Positions 26,534 to 35,658 are shown, numbered from the stretch's first letter. The stretch: DNA of 64,000 nucleotides from Actinotalea sp. Marseille-Q4924 (GCF_916618755.1 NZ_CAKAKB010000003.1:1178001-1242000); one strand, 5' to 3'. The notes: generated by a model not told the origin, from the letters alone. Numbers and translations are program-made.

Positions 26534-26541
26534 CCCGCGGA
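26534..26541. repeat. 8-base target duplication, right copy (IS256 element 2)
   Basis: Second CCCGCGGA. Removing the IS and one copy rejoins istA in frame. Confidence 0.88.
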
Positions 26542-27266
26542 ACGCCTCGAACTCCTCAGTCAGCCGGGGCCGGCCGGCCCGCCAGGACCCGACCGCGGCC
26601 TCGTTGTCCCAGACCAGCTGCGCCGGGACCCCGCCCATCGCCTGCAGCAACTCCCAGTGCCCGGCGATCAGATCCGGGCCCTGCCGGGTCGGCAGCATCC
26701 GAGCGAAGATCGTCCTCGAGTAGCCCGAGACCATCACCAACACCGGTGGGCTGCCCGCCTGACCGGACCCGAGCGGGACCTGCGCCGGCGGGAACCACAG
26801 ATCGCACTGCACCCGCTGGCCCGGGTCATAGGCGGTGCGCGTGGCCGGGTCCGGCGGCAGGTAGTACGGGCGCAGCTCACGGACCCGGTCCTTGAGCACC
26901 GTCAGTGACCGGTCCCACCCGATCCGCTCGGCGATCACCGTCGCCGGCATCCGCGGATGAGCCCGCAGCAGCTCCCGCACCTGGGGCTCTACCGCGTCCA
27001 CGATTGAGCCCCTCGGCGCCCGCTCGTACTTCGGCGGGGCATCCCGGGCCAGCGCCCGGCGCACCGCGTTCCTCGAGACACCCAGCTGGCGGGCGATCGC
27101 CTTGATCGCCATCCCCTCAACCCGGTGCAGCCGGCGGATCTCCGCCCAGTCCTCCACGGTCATCACCCTCCTCAGCGTGGCCGGAGGGGGTCCGTTTTCG
27201 GCCGTCGCTCAGGGGTCAGTTTTCAGGCGTCGCCGACAGGATCGGCGTCCGGCCAGACTCGGTCCA

Positions 27267-27349
27267 GGTGTCCGGCGGGACGCTCTCTTCAGCGGCTGCC
27301 CTCCGGTTCCGGTTGTGGCTCTCATCTGGACTGCGGCCCGTCGGACACC
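27267..27349 (+). ncRNA. candidate IS110 bridge RNA (left-end structured region)
   Basis: Bases 27267-27279 (GGTGTCCGGCGGG) pair with 27337-27349 (CCCGTCGGACACC) over 13 positions with a single G-U pair. They enclose a 57-base internal region rich in short repeats (CCGGTTCCGG). IS110-group elements encode a bridge RNA in exactly this place, upstream of the recombinase; its loops choose target and donor DNA. The loop boundaries and full extent are not resolved by eye. Confidence 0.45.
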
Positions 27350-27444
27350 GTGACGAGGCGTGGCTCAAGAGGGGACTGCCCAGCTCGTAGTAGCACTGCC
27401 CACCTCGCCGTCCCTTACCCGGTTCGAGGAGAGCAGGAGACGCC

Positions 27445-28656
27445 GTGGCGCGCGTGATCATCGGGGTCGATCCCCACAAGTTGTCGGCGACGCTCGAGAT
27501 CGTCGACCAGCACGGTCACCTGCTGGGGACCGGCAGGTTCACCACCGACAGGGCCGGCTACGCCGCGATGCGCAGCTACGTGAGGTCCTGGCCCGAGCGC
27601 GTGTGGGCCATCGAGGGCGCCAACGGTGCCGGCCGCCCGTTGGCGCAGCGGCTGGTCGAGGCCGGTGAGCAGGTCTGGGACGTGCCTGCCAAGCTCGCCG
27701 CCCGGGTCCGCCTGTTCGACACCGGCCACAACCGCAAGACCGACGCCCTGGACGCCCACTCGATCGCCATGGTCGCGGTCCGCACCCGCGGCCTGCGCGT
27801 CGTCGCACCCCACGGTGAGCTGGAGGCTCTGCGGATGCTGGTCGACCGTCGCGATGAGTTGGCGCGGTTGCGGGTGCAGATCGTCAACCGGCTGCAGCGG
27901 CTCCTGTCCGAGCTGATCCCTGGCCAGCGCAAGAAGGACCTCTCCGCCGCCCAGGCCAAGGCGATGCTGGCCACCGTGCGACCCCGAGACATCGCCGGCA
28001 AGACGCGCCGGCGGATGGCCGCGGAGGAGATCGCCGACCTGGTCGCGGTCGACGCGAAGCTGAAGAAGATCAAAGGCGAGCTGCAGGCCGCGGTCCTGGC
28101 CCGTGGCTCGACGCTGCTGGAGGTCTACGGCATCGGACCGGCCGGCGCGGCCCGGATCCTGGCCGATGTCGGTGACGTCGCCCGGTTCGCCGACCGCAAC
28201 CGGTTCGCCTCCTGGACCGGCACCGCACCCCTGGACGTCTCCTCCGGGGAGCAGGTCCGCCACCGGCTCTCCCGCGCCGGGAACAGGCGGATGAACCACG
28301 TCGTGCACGTCGCCGCGATCGTCCAGCTGCGCCATGACACCGAAGGGCGCGCCTACTACCGGCGCAAGCTCGCCGGGGGCAAGACCCCGATGGAAGCGTT
28401 GCGCTGCCCCAAGCGGCGCCTGTCCGACGTGATCTACAGGCGCCTGGTCGCTGACGCCCACACCGCCGCCGCCCGCCTGGCTGACGCGGGCCCGGGAGGG
28501 CACTGCGGGGCGACTCAAGAATCCAGCGCGGTCGACCTGCCCCCGCACATCGACACTTCGGATCAGCCACTTCCCGGACCCGCAGCACCGACGCTACGCC
28601 CCGGCGACCGCACGAGAAAGAGCCTCACCCAGAGGGCCCTCGAACCCGCCTCTTGA
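27445..28656 (+). CDS. IS110-family recombinase/transposase
   Basis: A 403-residue IS110 recombinase with an N-terminal RuvC-like DEDD domain (IIGVDPHKLSATLEIVD, VWAIEGANGAGRPLA, TDALDAHSIA) and a C-terminal Transposase_20 domain (LLEVYGIGPAGAARILADVGDVARFADRNRFASWTGTAP) carrying the catalytic Ser region. GTG start with AGGAG upstream. The last 60 or so residues after RLADAG are non-conserved. Intact in appearance. Confidence 0.93.
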   Translation: MARVIIGVDPHKLSATLEIVDQHGHLLGTGRFTTDRAGYAAMRSYVRSWPERVWAIEGANGAGRPLAQRLVEAGEQVWDVPAKLAARVRLFDTGHNRKTDALDAHSIAMVAVRTRGLRVVAPHGELEALRMLVDRRDELARLRVQIVNRLQRLLSELIPGQRKKDLSAAQAKAMLATVRPRDIAGKTRRRMAAEEIADLVAVDAKLKKIKGELQAAVLARGSTLLEVYGIGPAGAARILADVGDVARFADRNRFASWTGTAPLDVSSGEQVRHRLSRAGNRRMNHVVHVAAIVQLRHDTEGRAYYRRKLAGGKTPMEALRCPKRRLSDVIYRRLVADAHTAAARLADAGPGGHCGATQESSAVDLPPHIDTSDQPLPGPAAPTLRPGDRTRKSLTQRALEPAS

Positions 28657-28688
28657 CACAGAGGGGAGCCAGATCCGGATGTACCGGC

Positions 28689-29081
28689 TCAAGAGATCGC
28701 GCGATGCTCCCCGGGGCGGCATCCGGCCCGCGCCACCCATTCGGCGAGCCTGACTCGTGCGTGGCCGAAGTGTTCGTGCCATGTCAGGGGTGCGTCGCCG
28801 TGGGCGGTGGTCGCGTATGCGGCGTCCCACGCGAGGTGCAGGGCGGAGAGCTCTTCGATGAGTTCCCAGTGCTTGGTCCAGCATTCGGGGACGTATCGGC
28901 GGTCCAGGCGGTAGTGGTGAGCGAGCCAGACGACCCAGGTGTCGAGGGCCTCGAGGTGGTGCTGCTGCTGCTCGAGGGTGTGCGCGGCCCACATGAGCGG
29001 CATCGGGGGTCCGCCGGCCTGATACAGGACGGGCTCAGGGTAGAAGCCGTCGGGTCCGCTCTTCGGCGTTCTGTTGCTCAT
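28689..29081 (-). CDS. hypothetical protein downstream of the relaxase
   Basis: A 130-residue soluble protein with several Trp/His-rich helices (TWVVWLAHHYRLDRRYVPECWTKHWELIEELSALHLAWDAAY). It resembles small actinobacterial conjugation-region proteins in which a Cys-Trp helix precedes a His-rich end, but I cannot name the family with confidence. The ATG overlaps the relaxase stop by four bases (ATGA), so the two are co-translated and it may assist DNA transfer. The IS110 border lies just beyond its stop. Confidence 0.65.
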   Translation of the reverse strand: MSNRTPKSGPDGFYPEPVLYQAGGPPMPLMWAAHTLEQQQHHLEALDTWVVWLAHHYRLDRRYVPECWTKHWELIEELSALHLAWDAAYATTAHGDAPLTWHEHFGHARVRLAEWVARAGCRPGEHRAIS

Positions 29082-32000
29082 CGGGTTGGGCTCCGTTCGG
29101 CGTCGGCGTTCGGGGGCGAGGCGGTCATCAGCGTTGGGGGGCCGGTGGTGGGACCGTCGGGGAGGTCGTCGTGGGCGATGCGTGCGGCGATCGCGTCCCG
29201 CGATCCGGAGCTCAAGCCCGGGTCGGTGGGCGCGGGTGCGAGTGCCAGCGAGTCGGGCAGGTCGCTGAGGGCACCGGCGTCGAGCGCGTGGGTGCGGTCG
29301 GCGATGAGCTGGTCGACGTGGCGCACAAGGTCGGCGATGTCGTCGCGCGCCGCAGTGAGGTCGAGAACTGGCTGGATGGTCGAGGGGTCCCGGACCTGGG
29401 TGTGAAGCCAGTCGCTGACGCGGTGGTGCAGGACGCTGGCGATGTCACCGACGGCGTCGTCCGTGTTGTCGAGTGGTCGGGCGCCGATGAGACCGGCGAG
29501 GACCTGGGGCATGGGGTGGCCGAGGGTGCGGCCGCGTTCCAGGGCGGTGATGAGGGCCCCCCGGGCGGGTGAGGTGCGGATCTCCTCGCACTGCCGTGCG
29601 GTCATCCCGAGGGCGGGGAAGGTCGTGCCCCAGCGGTGTGCGGCGGCGTCGGCGAGGAGCGTCTGCCGGATGGGCTCCAGCCGGTTCAGCGACGCGGCGG
29701 CTGTACGGGAGGCGGCGAGCGTCTCGGTGGCGGACAGCTCCGCACCGGAGGTGGCGAGGATGGTCTCGAGGATCTCTCGTGCTTCGGTGTGGGGCTGCCG
29801 GTCCGGTGGGTGGTCGCAGGTGGGGTCGACGTCGTCCAGGGCGAGGTAGAGGTGGTTGTCGTGACGGCCGCGGGTCATGGCGACGTAGAGGTTCTCCCGG
29901 ACCGTCCCGGGTGCGGCGAGGACGTGGGAGCGGTCCACGGTGATCCCTTGGGCGCGGTGGGTGGTGGTCGCGTACCCGAGGTCGACGTGCTCGGCCACGT
30001 ACCGGGCGGGCAACGTCACCCCTCCCCCGCCCGCCTCGGCCGCAGTCTTCGCGGCGCTGGAGCCGGTCCTGGTCAGCGGGGTGACCACGAGGCCGCCGTC
30101 GGCGGCGACAGCGGTGACATGCCACAGGTCGCCGTTGCGGACGTGCCCGTCCGGGCCGCGCAGTCGCCGGTCGTTGCAGCGGGTCAGGACTCGGTCCCCG
30201 ACGCCGATCCGGGTTCCGTCGGCCTTGACCAGGCACTCGGGGTAGACGAGGCCGTCCGTGACGCGGTCGTTGTGCGCGCGGGTGTTGAGGACGGTGACGG
30301 TGTGGGCCTCGGGGGCGATGAGGATCGCCGCGGTGCCGTGATCCGTGTCGGTCTGCCAAGCGGTATAGGCGTCCTCGCACATGGCCTCCGCCGGGCCGGC
30401 GCTAACACGGTCGTGCCCGAGGTAGGTGTCGATGACCTGGGGGTCTCCGGTGCGCAGGCGCCGGGTGGCGGCGGCTTCCCAGGGGTGGGTGAACCGCCAC
30501 AGCGAGGTCAGGGTCGCCGGGCGGGTGCGTTCGGCGAGGAGGTGGAACGCGCCGCCGGCGTCGACCGCGGACAGCTGGTGGTGGTCCCCGACCAGCAGCA
30601 CCTTCGCCCCGGCCGCCGTCGCCTGCGCGGTCAGGGCGTCCAGGGTGAACGTGCCGGCCAGGGAAGCTTCGTCGACGATGAGGAGCTCATCACGGCGGAG
30701 GCGCCACCGCTGCCCTTGGGCGGTGAGGGTGTTGATTGCGGTATCGATCGTCCGCAACCGTGCCCGCTGGTCCAGGCCGAGCGCGGTGGCACGCTCGGCG
30801 CGCAGGTGGGCCAGCAGGGCGGTGCGGCGGGTGGCGCCAGGGCCGGTGGACTCGTGCAGCCACTTGGCAGTGTTCTCACACCCGATGCCCAGCGCGTGCC
30901 CGAGCTCGGCCGCGGCCGTCGCTGACGGTGCGAGGCCGACGACGGTGCCGCGCCCGTGGGCCTGTTCCCACACGGTGCGTAGCGCCGCGAGGGTGGTGGT
31001 CTTCCCGGTCCCGGCCGGTCCGACCAGGACGTCGACCCGTGTTGGGGAGGTGGCGATGTGGTGGACGGCGTCGGCCTGGTCCTCGGCGAGGGTGACGGTG
31101 CGCCCGTCGGTGCGGTGCACCGGGCGGGAGGTCACGGCCTTGGCCATCCACGCCGGTGCGGTCGGTGCCGCTGTGTCGAGGGTTGCTGCGTCCAGGAGCC
31201 GGGCCTCGGCGTCCAGGACCTGGCGGTGGGTGTACCGGTCCTCCCCGGTTCGGGTGAACTGAGAGGTGCCGTCGGGGCGGGTGTAGGAGGCGGGGACCCG
31301 CAAGGGGTCCGGTGCTTGCAGGCTCACACATGAGGCCAGGGCGACCTCGGTGACGCGCTCCAGCAACGCGGTGCGGTCTGCGGGGCTGGCCATGCGGATC
31401 GCGCGGGTGGCGCGGGCGGCCTCGGCCAGGACGTTCCACCGGGTCCAGGTCGACCGTCGCGTCATCACCTGCCCGATCGTGTGCTGCGCCAACCGGTCGA
31501 TGACAGCCCCCGGGACGTGCCCGGCGCGCAGGGGCACGGTGTGCGAGACGCGCAGGGCGGCGGCGGTCAGCTCGGTCGGGGTCTTACCGGTGCGGCCGGT
31601 GGCGCGGGCTCGCCACAGCGTCATCAGATCGGCTAGCGGGGTGACGTGCTTGTCCGGGCGAACCGAGCGGGTGACCTGCTGACGCAGGCGCGTGACCTCG
31701 ATACGGTTCGGGCCCCGCCCGTGGGTCGCGTAGAACTCGGCCAGGACGTCCGTCATCGCCTCGTCTATCTGGGTGGTGCGGGTGGAGAACTCCGTCATCA
31801 GCGCGTCATCGACCCCCTCCACCTCGAACGCCGGTGTGCGGCGCGGGCCGCGGGCCCGCCAGGCGAACTGCACGGGCAGGCGCCGGGCGAGCTCGTCGGC
31901 GAGGAAGTCGTCGTAGACCTCCGAGACCATCACCACCGCGTGGTGCAGCGCGCGGGAGTCCACCGACAGCCACGCCCCGCCGGGTCCGCGGACCTTGTTC

Positions 32001-32680
32001 GCGATGACCAGGTGGGTGTGCAGGTTCGGGTCCCCGGCGCGGGAGTCCCAGTGGTCGAACCCCGCCGCGATCAGGCCGTCGACGCGGTGCTGCTGGCACC
32101 CGTCCTTCCCGGTCCGGGTGAACGCCGCGGTGTCCTCCAGGAAGCCCAGCGCCTGCTCGACGGCCGCCCGGTGCCCGGCTAGGACCGCCGACTGCGTGTG
32201 GGCGTCGGCGACCGCCCACAGCGCGGACACGGACTTCGTCGGGCTGAACGTGAGGTCGAACCCCGCCACCGCCGACGGGGTCCGCTTGGCCAGCTCCACC
32301 CGGGTGATCACGGCGACCGCCGCCTCGCGTGCTTCGCCGGTCAGCTCGCCAGGGAGGGCTGCGACCTGGGTGGCGATGCGCTCGGCCGCCGGGGTGTAGG
32401 TCCGGTACGCCCGCCCCAACGCCACCCCGGACGTCGGGTCGAGGCCGTGACCGAAGAGGTTCGCCATCTGCGCCTCCTCCACCCGCGCCCCAGCCGTCAC
32501 AGCCTCACCCTCAAGCGCATCCAGGCCCCGGCCGTACCAGCGGCCCGGCGGGTTACCCGAAGCGGTGTAGTACGCCGTCAGGTCCGAACCCGCCGACCGG
32601 TCGCAGTCACCCGAAGCGGTGTGCTTGAGCAGGTACTGGTAGCCGGCACCGGCCGTGAGGCGATGCATCGTCATCACCAC
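29078..32680 (-). CDS. MobF-type conjugative relaxase/helicase (TrwC/TraA family)
   Basis: A 1,200-residue protein that nicks and unwinds plasmid or element DNA for conjugation. The N-terminal TrwC relaxase domain (residues 1-330) has the opening MHRLTAGAGYQYLLKHTASG, the metal-binding His motif GDPNLHTHLVIAN (H221, H223) and an AYYTASG Tyr region. A RecD-like superfamily 1 helicase follows: Walker A GPAGTGKTTT (K560), Walker B LLIVDEASL, QLSAVDAGG, and the late motif GYATTTHRAQGITVDRSHVL. It looks intact. Starts are possible at GTG 32680 or ATG 32674. Motif copy D lies about 104 bases upstream. It is the best evidence that the region belongs to a self-transferable element. Confidence 0.93.
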   Translation of the reverse strand: MVMTMHRLTAGAGYQYLLKHTASGDCDRSAGSDLTAYYTASGNPPGRWYGRGLDALEGEAVTAGARVEEAQMANLFGHGLDPTSGVALGRAYRTYTPAAERIATQVAALPGELTGEAREAAVAVITRVELAKRTPSAVAGFDLTFSPTKSVSALWAVADAHTQSAVLAGHRAAVEQALGFLEDTAAFTRTGKDGCQQHRVDGLIAAGFDHWDSRAGDPNLHTHLVIANKVRGPGGAWLSVDSRALHHAVVMVSEVYDDFLADELARRLPVQFAWRARGPRRTPAFEVEGVDDALMTEFSTRTTQIDEAMTDVLAEFYATHGRGPNRIEVTRLRQQVTRSVRPDKHVTPLADLMTLWRARATGRTGKTPTELTAAALRVSHTVPLRAGHVPGAVIDRLAQHTIGQVMTRRSTWTRWNVLAEAARATRAIRMASPADRTALLERVTEVALASCVSLQAPDPLRVPASYTRPDGTSQFTRTGEDRYTHRQVLDAEARLLDAATLDTAAPTAPAWMAKAVTSRPVHRTDGRTVTLAEDQADAVHHIATSPTRVDVLVGPAGTGKTTTLAALRTVWEQAHGRGTVVGLAPSATAAAELGHALGIGCENTAKWLHESTGPGATRRTALLAHLRAERATALGLDQRARLRTIDTAINTLTAQGQRWRLRRDELLIVDEASLAGTFTLDALTAQATAAGAKVLLVGDHHQLSAVDAGGAFHLLAERTRPATLTSLWRFTHPWEAAATRRLRTGDPQVIDTYLGHDRVSAGPAEAMCEDAYTAWQTDTDHGTAAILIAPEAHTVTVLNTRAHNDRVTDGLVYPECLVKADGTRIGVGDRVLTRCNDRRLRGPDGHVRNGDLWHVTAVAADGGLVVTPLTRTGSSAAKTAAEAGGGGVTLPARYVAEHVDLGYATTTHRAQGITVDRSHVLAAPGTVRENLYVAMTRGRHDNHLYLALDDVDPTCDHPPDRQPHTEAREILETILATSGAELSATETLAASRTAAASLNRLEPIRQTLLADAAAHRWGTTFPALGMTARQCEEIRTSPARGALITALERGRTLGHPMPQVLAGLIGARPLDNTDDAVGDIASVLHHRVSDWLHTQVRDPSTIQPVLDLTAARDDIADLVRHVDQLIADRTHALDAGALSDLPDSLALAPAPTDPGLSSGSRDAIAARIAHDDLPDGPTTGPPTLMTASPPNADAERSPTR

Positions 32681-32783
32681 CGCCGCTCACCACCCGCGGT
32701 TCTGGCGGTGCGAAGCGACGTCGACCGGTGAAGGCGGCGCGCGGCCGTCGTGGTCGGCGTGGTCGGACGGGTCCTCATGCCTA

Positions 32784-32809
32784 CAGGTGTGCGAACTGCG
32801 GCCAGAAGA
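32784..32809 (-). promoter_or_regulatory. 26-base backbone motif, copy D (relaxase side)
   Basis: Reads TCTTCT, ten variable bases, CGCACACCTG on the minus strand, pointing at the relaxase gene about 104 bases away. It is back to back with copy B, which serves the opposite strand. The 336-base gap holding both copies has no other gene and is also a reasonable place to look for the transfer origin. Confidence 0.6.
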
Positions 32810-32893
32810 TTCGCGACCTCGCCGCCGAACCCGGCCCCGCTCAGACCCCAGATGCCAGAAGTGTCATGGCTCCTCGTGCCCGCGGACCGGCGA

Positions 32894-32919
32894 TGTTCTC
32901 CGTCCTCCGCGCACACCTG
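32894..32919 (+). promoter_or_regulatory. 26-base backbone motif, copy B
   Basis: TGTTCT, ten variable bases, CGCACACCTG, 98 bases before the start at 33017. Confidence 0.6.
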
Positions 32920-33016
32920 CCGTCGACGGGGCCTCGTCAACAGCCCCGGCCGCGCAGACCCCGACGGGGCGCAGGGGATGACGACCCTCGAGAACGGGCG
33001 GACACGGGAGGGTGCG

Positions 33017-33445
33017 ATGGACGAGCGGGGACGGATCGAGGTCGCCGCGAGGTTGCGGGAGTGGGCACGCGGGTCGCTCCCGATGGGAGCCGGCGTCGAG
33101 CTGTTGCTGCGCGCCTTCGACGGGAGGTTCGCCGACCCCTCGTGTCGGTGGGTCATCAGCGAACCGGACGGGCGCGCGTGGGTCGAAGTCGACGCCCTGA
33201 ACGCCGGCACCGGGGTGCTGTCCGGCGGGGAACGCCGGGTTTTGGCCATGGTCGCCGCGCTCATCGGGGAGACGACGGTCGACGTCGTCGACATCGTCAC
33301 CGGGCTGGACCGGACCCACCTGCACCTGATCCTGGCGGCCCTGGCCCATGCCGCGGCATCCCACGAGCACACCGACGTCGTCGTCGACCCCGACGGTGTC
33401 GCGCACCTGTCCCGCCCCGGCGCGCTGGTCCGGTGGCCGACGTGA
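33017..33445 (+). CDS. hypothetical backbone protein
   Basis: A 142-residue soluble protein of unknown function. The ATG at 33017 has GGGAGG upstream and is preferred to the longer frame. The sequence has an N-terminal helical part (MDERGRIEVAARLREWARG), a central WVISEPDGRAWVEVDALNAGTGVLSGGERRVLAMVAALIG and a C-terminal VVDIVTGLDRTHLHLILAALAHAA. No membrane segment. Divergent from the relaxase and preceded by motif copy B, so it is probably part of the transfer or maintenance module. Confidence 0.6.
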   Translation: MDERGRIEVAARLREWARGSLPMGAGVELLLRAFDGRFADPSCRWVISEPDGRAWVEVDALNAGTGVLSGGERRVLAMVAALIGETTVDVVDIVTGLDRTHLHLILAALAHAAASHEHTDVVVDPDGVAHLSRPGALVRWPT

Positions 33446-33461
33446 CGCGCGCGCCTCGAAA

Positions 33462-33487
33462 TCTTCTCCCTCCGGTGCGCACACCTG
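33462..33487 (+). promoter_or_regulatory. 26-base backbone motif, copy C
   Basis: TCTTCT, ten variable bases, CGCACACCTG, 52 bases before the start at 33540 and just after the stop of the previous gene. Confidence 0.6.
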
Positions 33488-33539
33488 CTGTCAGGAGGGC
33501 CCCGGCGCCCTCGAGCACCACGGAGGAAGGACGCAGGCG

Positions 33540-33965
33540 ATGAGCACGACGTGGACACAACCGGCCCGAAAGTTGATCGCCAGCGCCGCGACTGGGTGGG
33601 ACGGCATCTGGTCACTCACCTACGCCGCCGGGTTCGGCGCCCTGAACCTGGCGATGAGCGTCCCCCTGGGCGTCGGGGTGTCGATCTCCTACGCGGCGAT
33701 GGACTTCCGCGACGCCCAGGACGAGCTCGAATGGGCACGCCCAGGCCTCCGGTCCACCGCCGACGCCGTCCGCCTCGGCGGCGTCCACACAGCCCAGGAC
33801 TCCGCCGAGGCCCGGACGGTCCTGGACCAGCTCGCCGCCGCCGCTCTGGAGCGCGCCGCAGCCCTCGCCGTGGTCGAGCAGGACCTCGCCGACCAGGCCG
33901 CGCTGTCGCGGGTGATGGCCCGCCTGATCACCGCCCGCGCCAAGGTCACCGGGCACTGGGCATGA
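33540..33965 (+). CDS. hypothetical small protein with one hydrophobic stretch
   Basis: A 141-residue protein; the ATG has GGAGGAAGG upstream. Residues 22-48 (LTYAAGFGALNLAMSVPLGVGVSI) are hydrophobic enough for one membrane segment. The remainder is an alanine-rich, acidic helical region (ARTVLDQLAAAALERAAALAVVEQDLADQ) that could form a coiled coil. Function unknown. Its stop overlaps the next ATG by four bases, so the pair is coupled. Confidence 0.6.
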   Translation: MSTTWTQPARKLIASAATGWDGIWSLTYAAGFGALNLAMSVPLGVGVSISYAAMDFRDAQDELEWARPGLRSTADAVRLGGVHTAQDSAEARTVLDQLAAAALERAAALAVVEQDLADQAALSRVMARLITARAKVTGHWA

Positions 33966-35335
33966 CCACCTACGGCGACCTGCTGACAGCCTCCGCAGAG
34001 CATCTGCGCCAGGGCAACACACGACTGGCCACCGACAGGTTCTGGACCGTCGACGAGGCCTTCGACGCGATCGCGGACTTTCACGGGATGCTCCACGCCA
34101 TCGCGGCTCACACCCGCCGGCTCCTGTGGCCGGCAAAGTCCGTCCGGCCGGGTATGAGCCGCCAGGTCGCCGATCTCTCCCCTACCGAACAAGCCGCCGC
34201 CCACCTGGCCACCGGGATCGACGCCTTCATCGGCGCTGGAACACCGCACCCCGCCCAGCTCGTGCCGGTAACCACACCCTGGCGGCGCGCAGCGATGCAC
34301 CTGCGCGCCGCGTCCGACCTCGTCGCTGTGCACTACCGCCCCGACGGCAGCGCACGCACCCCCCACGCAGCCGCCACCGACGTGAGGGCACTCGAGGCCG
34401 GCGTGGTGGACCTGGCGCACCTGGCCGCCCTCACCCTCGCGGCCGAGGAACCACTCGCGCTGCGCGCCTTGCAGGCCGGCGCCAACAAGGACGCGGTCAC
34501 GCGGCACCTTCCCGGGCTGGGACACCTCAGCGACCTCGCGCACACCGTCGCCGACAACCCCGCATCTCGCGACCTTGGTGCTCGAACACGCCTGGCGACC
34601 CTCGGGCCCACGGTGACACCGATCCGTGCCGACGACCCAGTCACCGAACTGAGCGACCGCATGCAACGGCTACGCCAGACGACCTGGGATCTGAATGCCA
34701 CCAGTGGAGACCCTCTGGCAACGCTCCGGGACGTGACCACGATCGGCATCGCCATCCACGCCCACACGGCCGCGTTCCACGGCGCGCAAACGTTCACCGT
34801 TGCAGAACCCCCGCCCACCGCCCGCGGCGCGCGAGCACTCCTCGTGCGGGGCCGTGCCTGGCAGGCACTGCACCGCGACCTCTCCCACTTCCTCACCCTC
34901 GCCCCACCGGTCGGCACCGTCCGGGACGACCTCACCGCTCTTGCCCGCATACTCCCCGCCCTCGCCCCCCTCGACGCCAGAACGAGCCGCGCGACAAGCG
35001 CGGACCCGGCATCGCGCCGCATCGGAGCCGCGCTGAACGGCGCCGTCGCCACGATGACCGACATCGCACAGCACACCGCCGTCGCGTTCACAAAGCTTGC
35101 GGAAACCGGAGCGCTACGCCTCAACGCACGCGACCTGCCACGGCACCTGGTCAGCGCGGATCCCGCGCTTGCGAGCGACCGGCTACGCGGCGCACTCGTC
35201 CACCCACCCGAGGAAGTGCTCAACAGGATCCGAGGCGAGCTCAGCATCGTCACCGATCACCCTGTCGCTCAGATCGGCACCTGCCTCGGACGCGTTTCAC
35301 ACGGAGCTAGCGGCCTCGTTCCTACGGACAACTGA
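33962..35335 (+). CDS. large hypothetical backbone protein
   Basis: A 457-residue, mostly helical, alanine/threonine-rich soluble protein starting within the stop codon of the previous gene. No signal, membrane segment or catalytic motif is recognised. Repeated amphipathic helices (LAHLAALTLAAEEPLALRALQAG, WQALHRDLSHFLTL) suggest a helical scaffold. It is the last gene of the conjugative block; about 320 non-coding bases follow before an unrelated transporter operon. Confidence 0.6.
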   Translation: MTTYGDLLTASAEHLRQGNTRLATDRFWTVDEAFDAIADFHGMLHAIAAHTRRLLWPAKSVRPGMSRQVADLSPTEQAAAHLATGIDAFIGAGTPHPAQLVPVTTPWRRAAMHLRAASDLVAVHYRPDGSARTPHAAATDVRALEAGVVDLAHLAALTLAAEEPLALRALQAGANKDAVTRHLPGLGHLSDLAHTVADNPASRDLGARTRLATLGPTVTPIRADDPVTELSDRMQRLRQTTWDLNATSGDPLATLRDVTTIGIAIHAHTAAFHGAQTFTVAEPPPTARGARALLVRGRAWQALHRDLSHFLTLAPPVGTVRDDLTALARILPALAPLDARTSRATSADPASRRIGAALNGAVATMTDIAQHTAVAFTKLAETGALRLNARDLPRHLVSADPALASDRLRGALVHPPEEVLNRIRGELSIVTDHPVAQIGTCLGRVSHGASGLVPTDN

Positions 35336-35658
35336 GAACTGCCGCGAGTTTGGAGTACACCATCTGCGCGTAGCGCCTGTCGGGCAGAAGGTCCTGTCGG
35401 GTACGGACGTCGCTGTGGTGCACTGTGCTCCATGCGCCCCTTCGTGCCTGGTGAGCCGTGTTGTTCCGGCCATGTGCGCACGTCGTGTTGTCCGGGTCCG
35501 CGCCTTTCCTAGCCCCGCAGGCGACCGGTCCTGAGCTGGTCTACCACCGAGCGAGCCCGCCCGTGTCCGGCGCTTGGCGCCTGGACCTCCCTGCGCGCGC
35601 GACCTCTACCCCTTTGTCCAAGACGCCAACCGGCGCATGCGTCCCCCGAAGGATCACC
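35336..35658. other. non-coding gap at the right edge of the conjugative block
   Basis: 323 bases with no convincing reading frame, RNA gene or repeat of the 26-base motif. It lies between element genes and a chromosomal-style transporter, so it is the likely place for an element border, but no attachment-site repeat was recognised. Confidence 0.4.

Larger units (their letters stand above)
24509..27166 (-). pseudogene. istA: IstA transposase interrupted by IS256 element 2
   Basis: The N-terminal half (26,534-27,166) has the helix-turn-helix KAIARQLGVSRNAVRRAL and the first catalytic region (QCDLWFPP, LVWDNEAAVG). The C-terminal half (24,509-25,107) continues GTLGISVHQCRPRDPEAKGLVERANGYLETSF with the catalytic Glu. 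Deleting the IS256 and one copy of its 8-base duplication restores a continuous frame, so the insertion alone killed it. Confidence 0.88.
23655..27238 (-). mobile_element. IS21-family element 2, decayed and split by an IS256
   Basis: Both ends are present as inverted repeats: left TGTCAACGACGGCTGAAAAC, right (reversed) TGTCGGCGACGCCTGAAAAC, each followed by ACCCCT-type repeats. The flanks GGACC and GGATC may be a mutated 5-base target duplication. istB is broken by a frameshift and a stop, and istA is cut by an IS256 insertion. Confidence 0.85.
27239..28660 (+). mobile_element. IS110-family element
   Basis: A complete IS110-type recombinase preceded by about 200 non-coding bases with strong RNA-like pairing. 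The family lacks inverted repeats, so the borders are approximate. The left flank abuts the IS21 end at 27238; the right border is probably shortly after the TGA at 28654-28656, before the hypothetical gene on the other strand. Confidence 0.75.

Noticed and set aside
35336-35658. An attachment site or riboswitch before the amino-acid transporter
   Set aside because: No repeat of this stretch or known aptamer pattern was found by eye.
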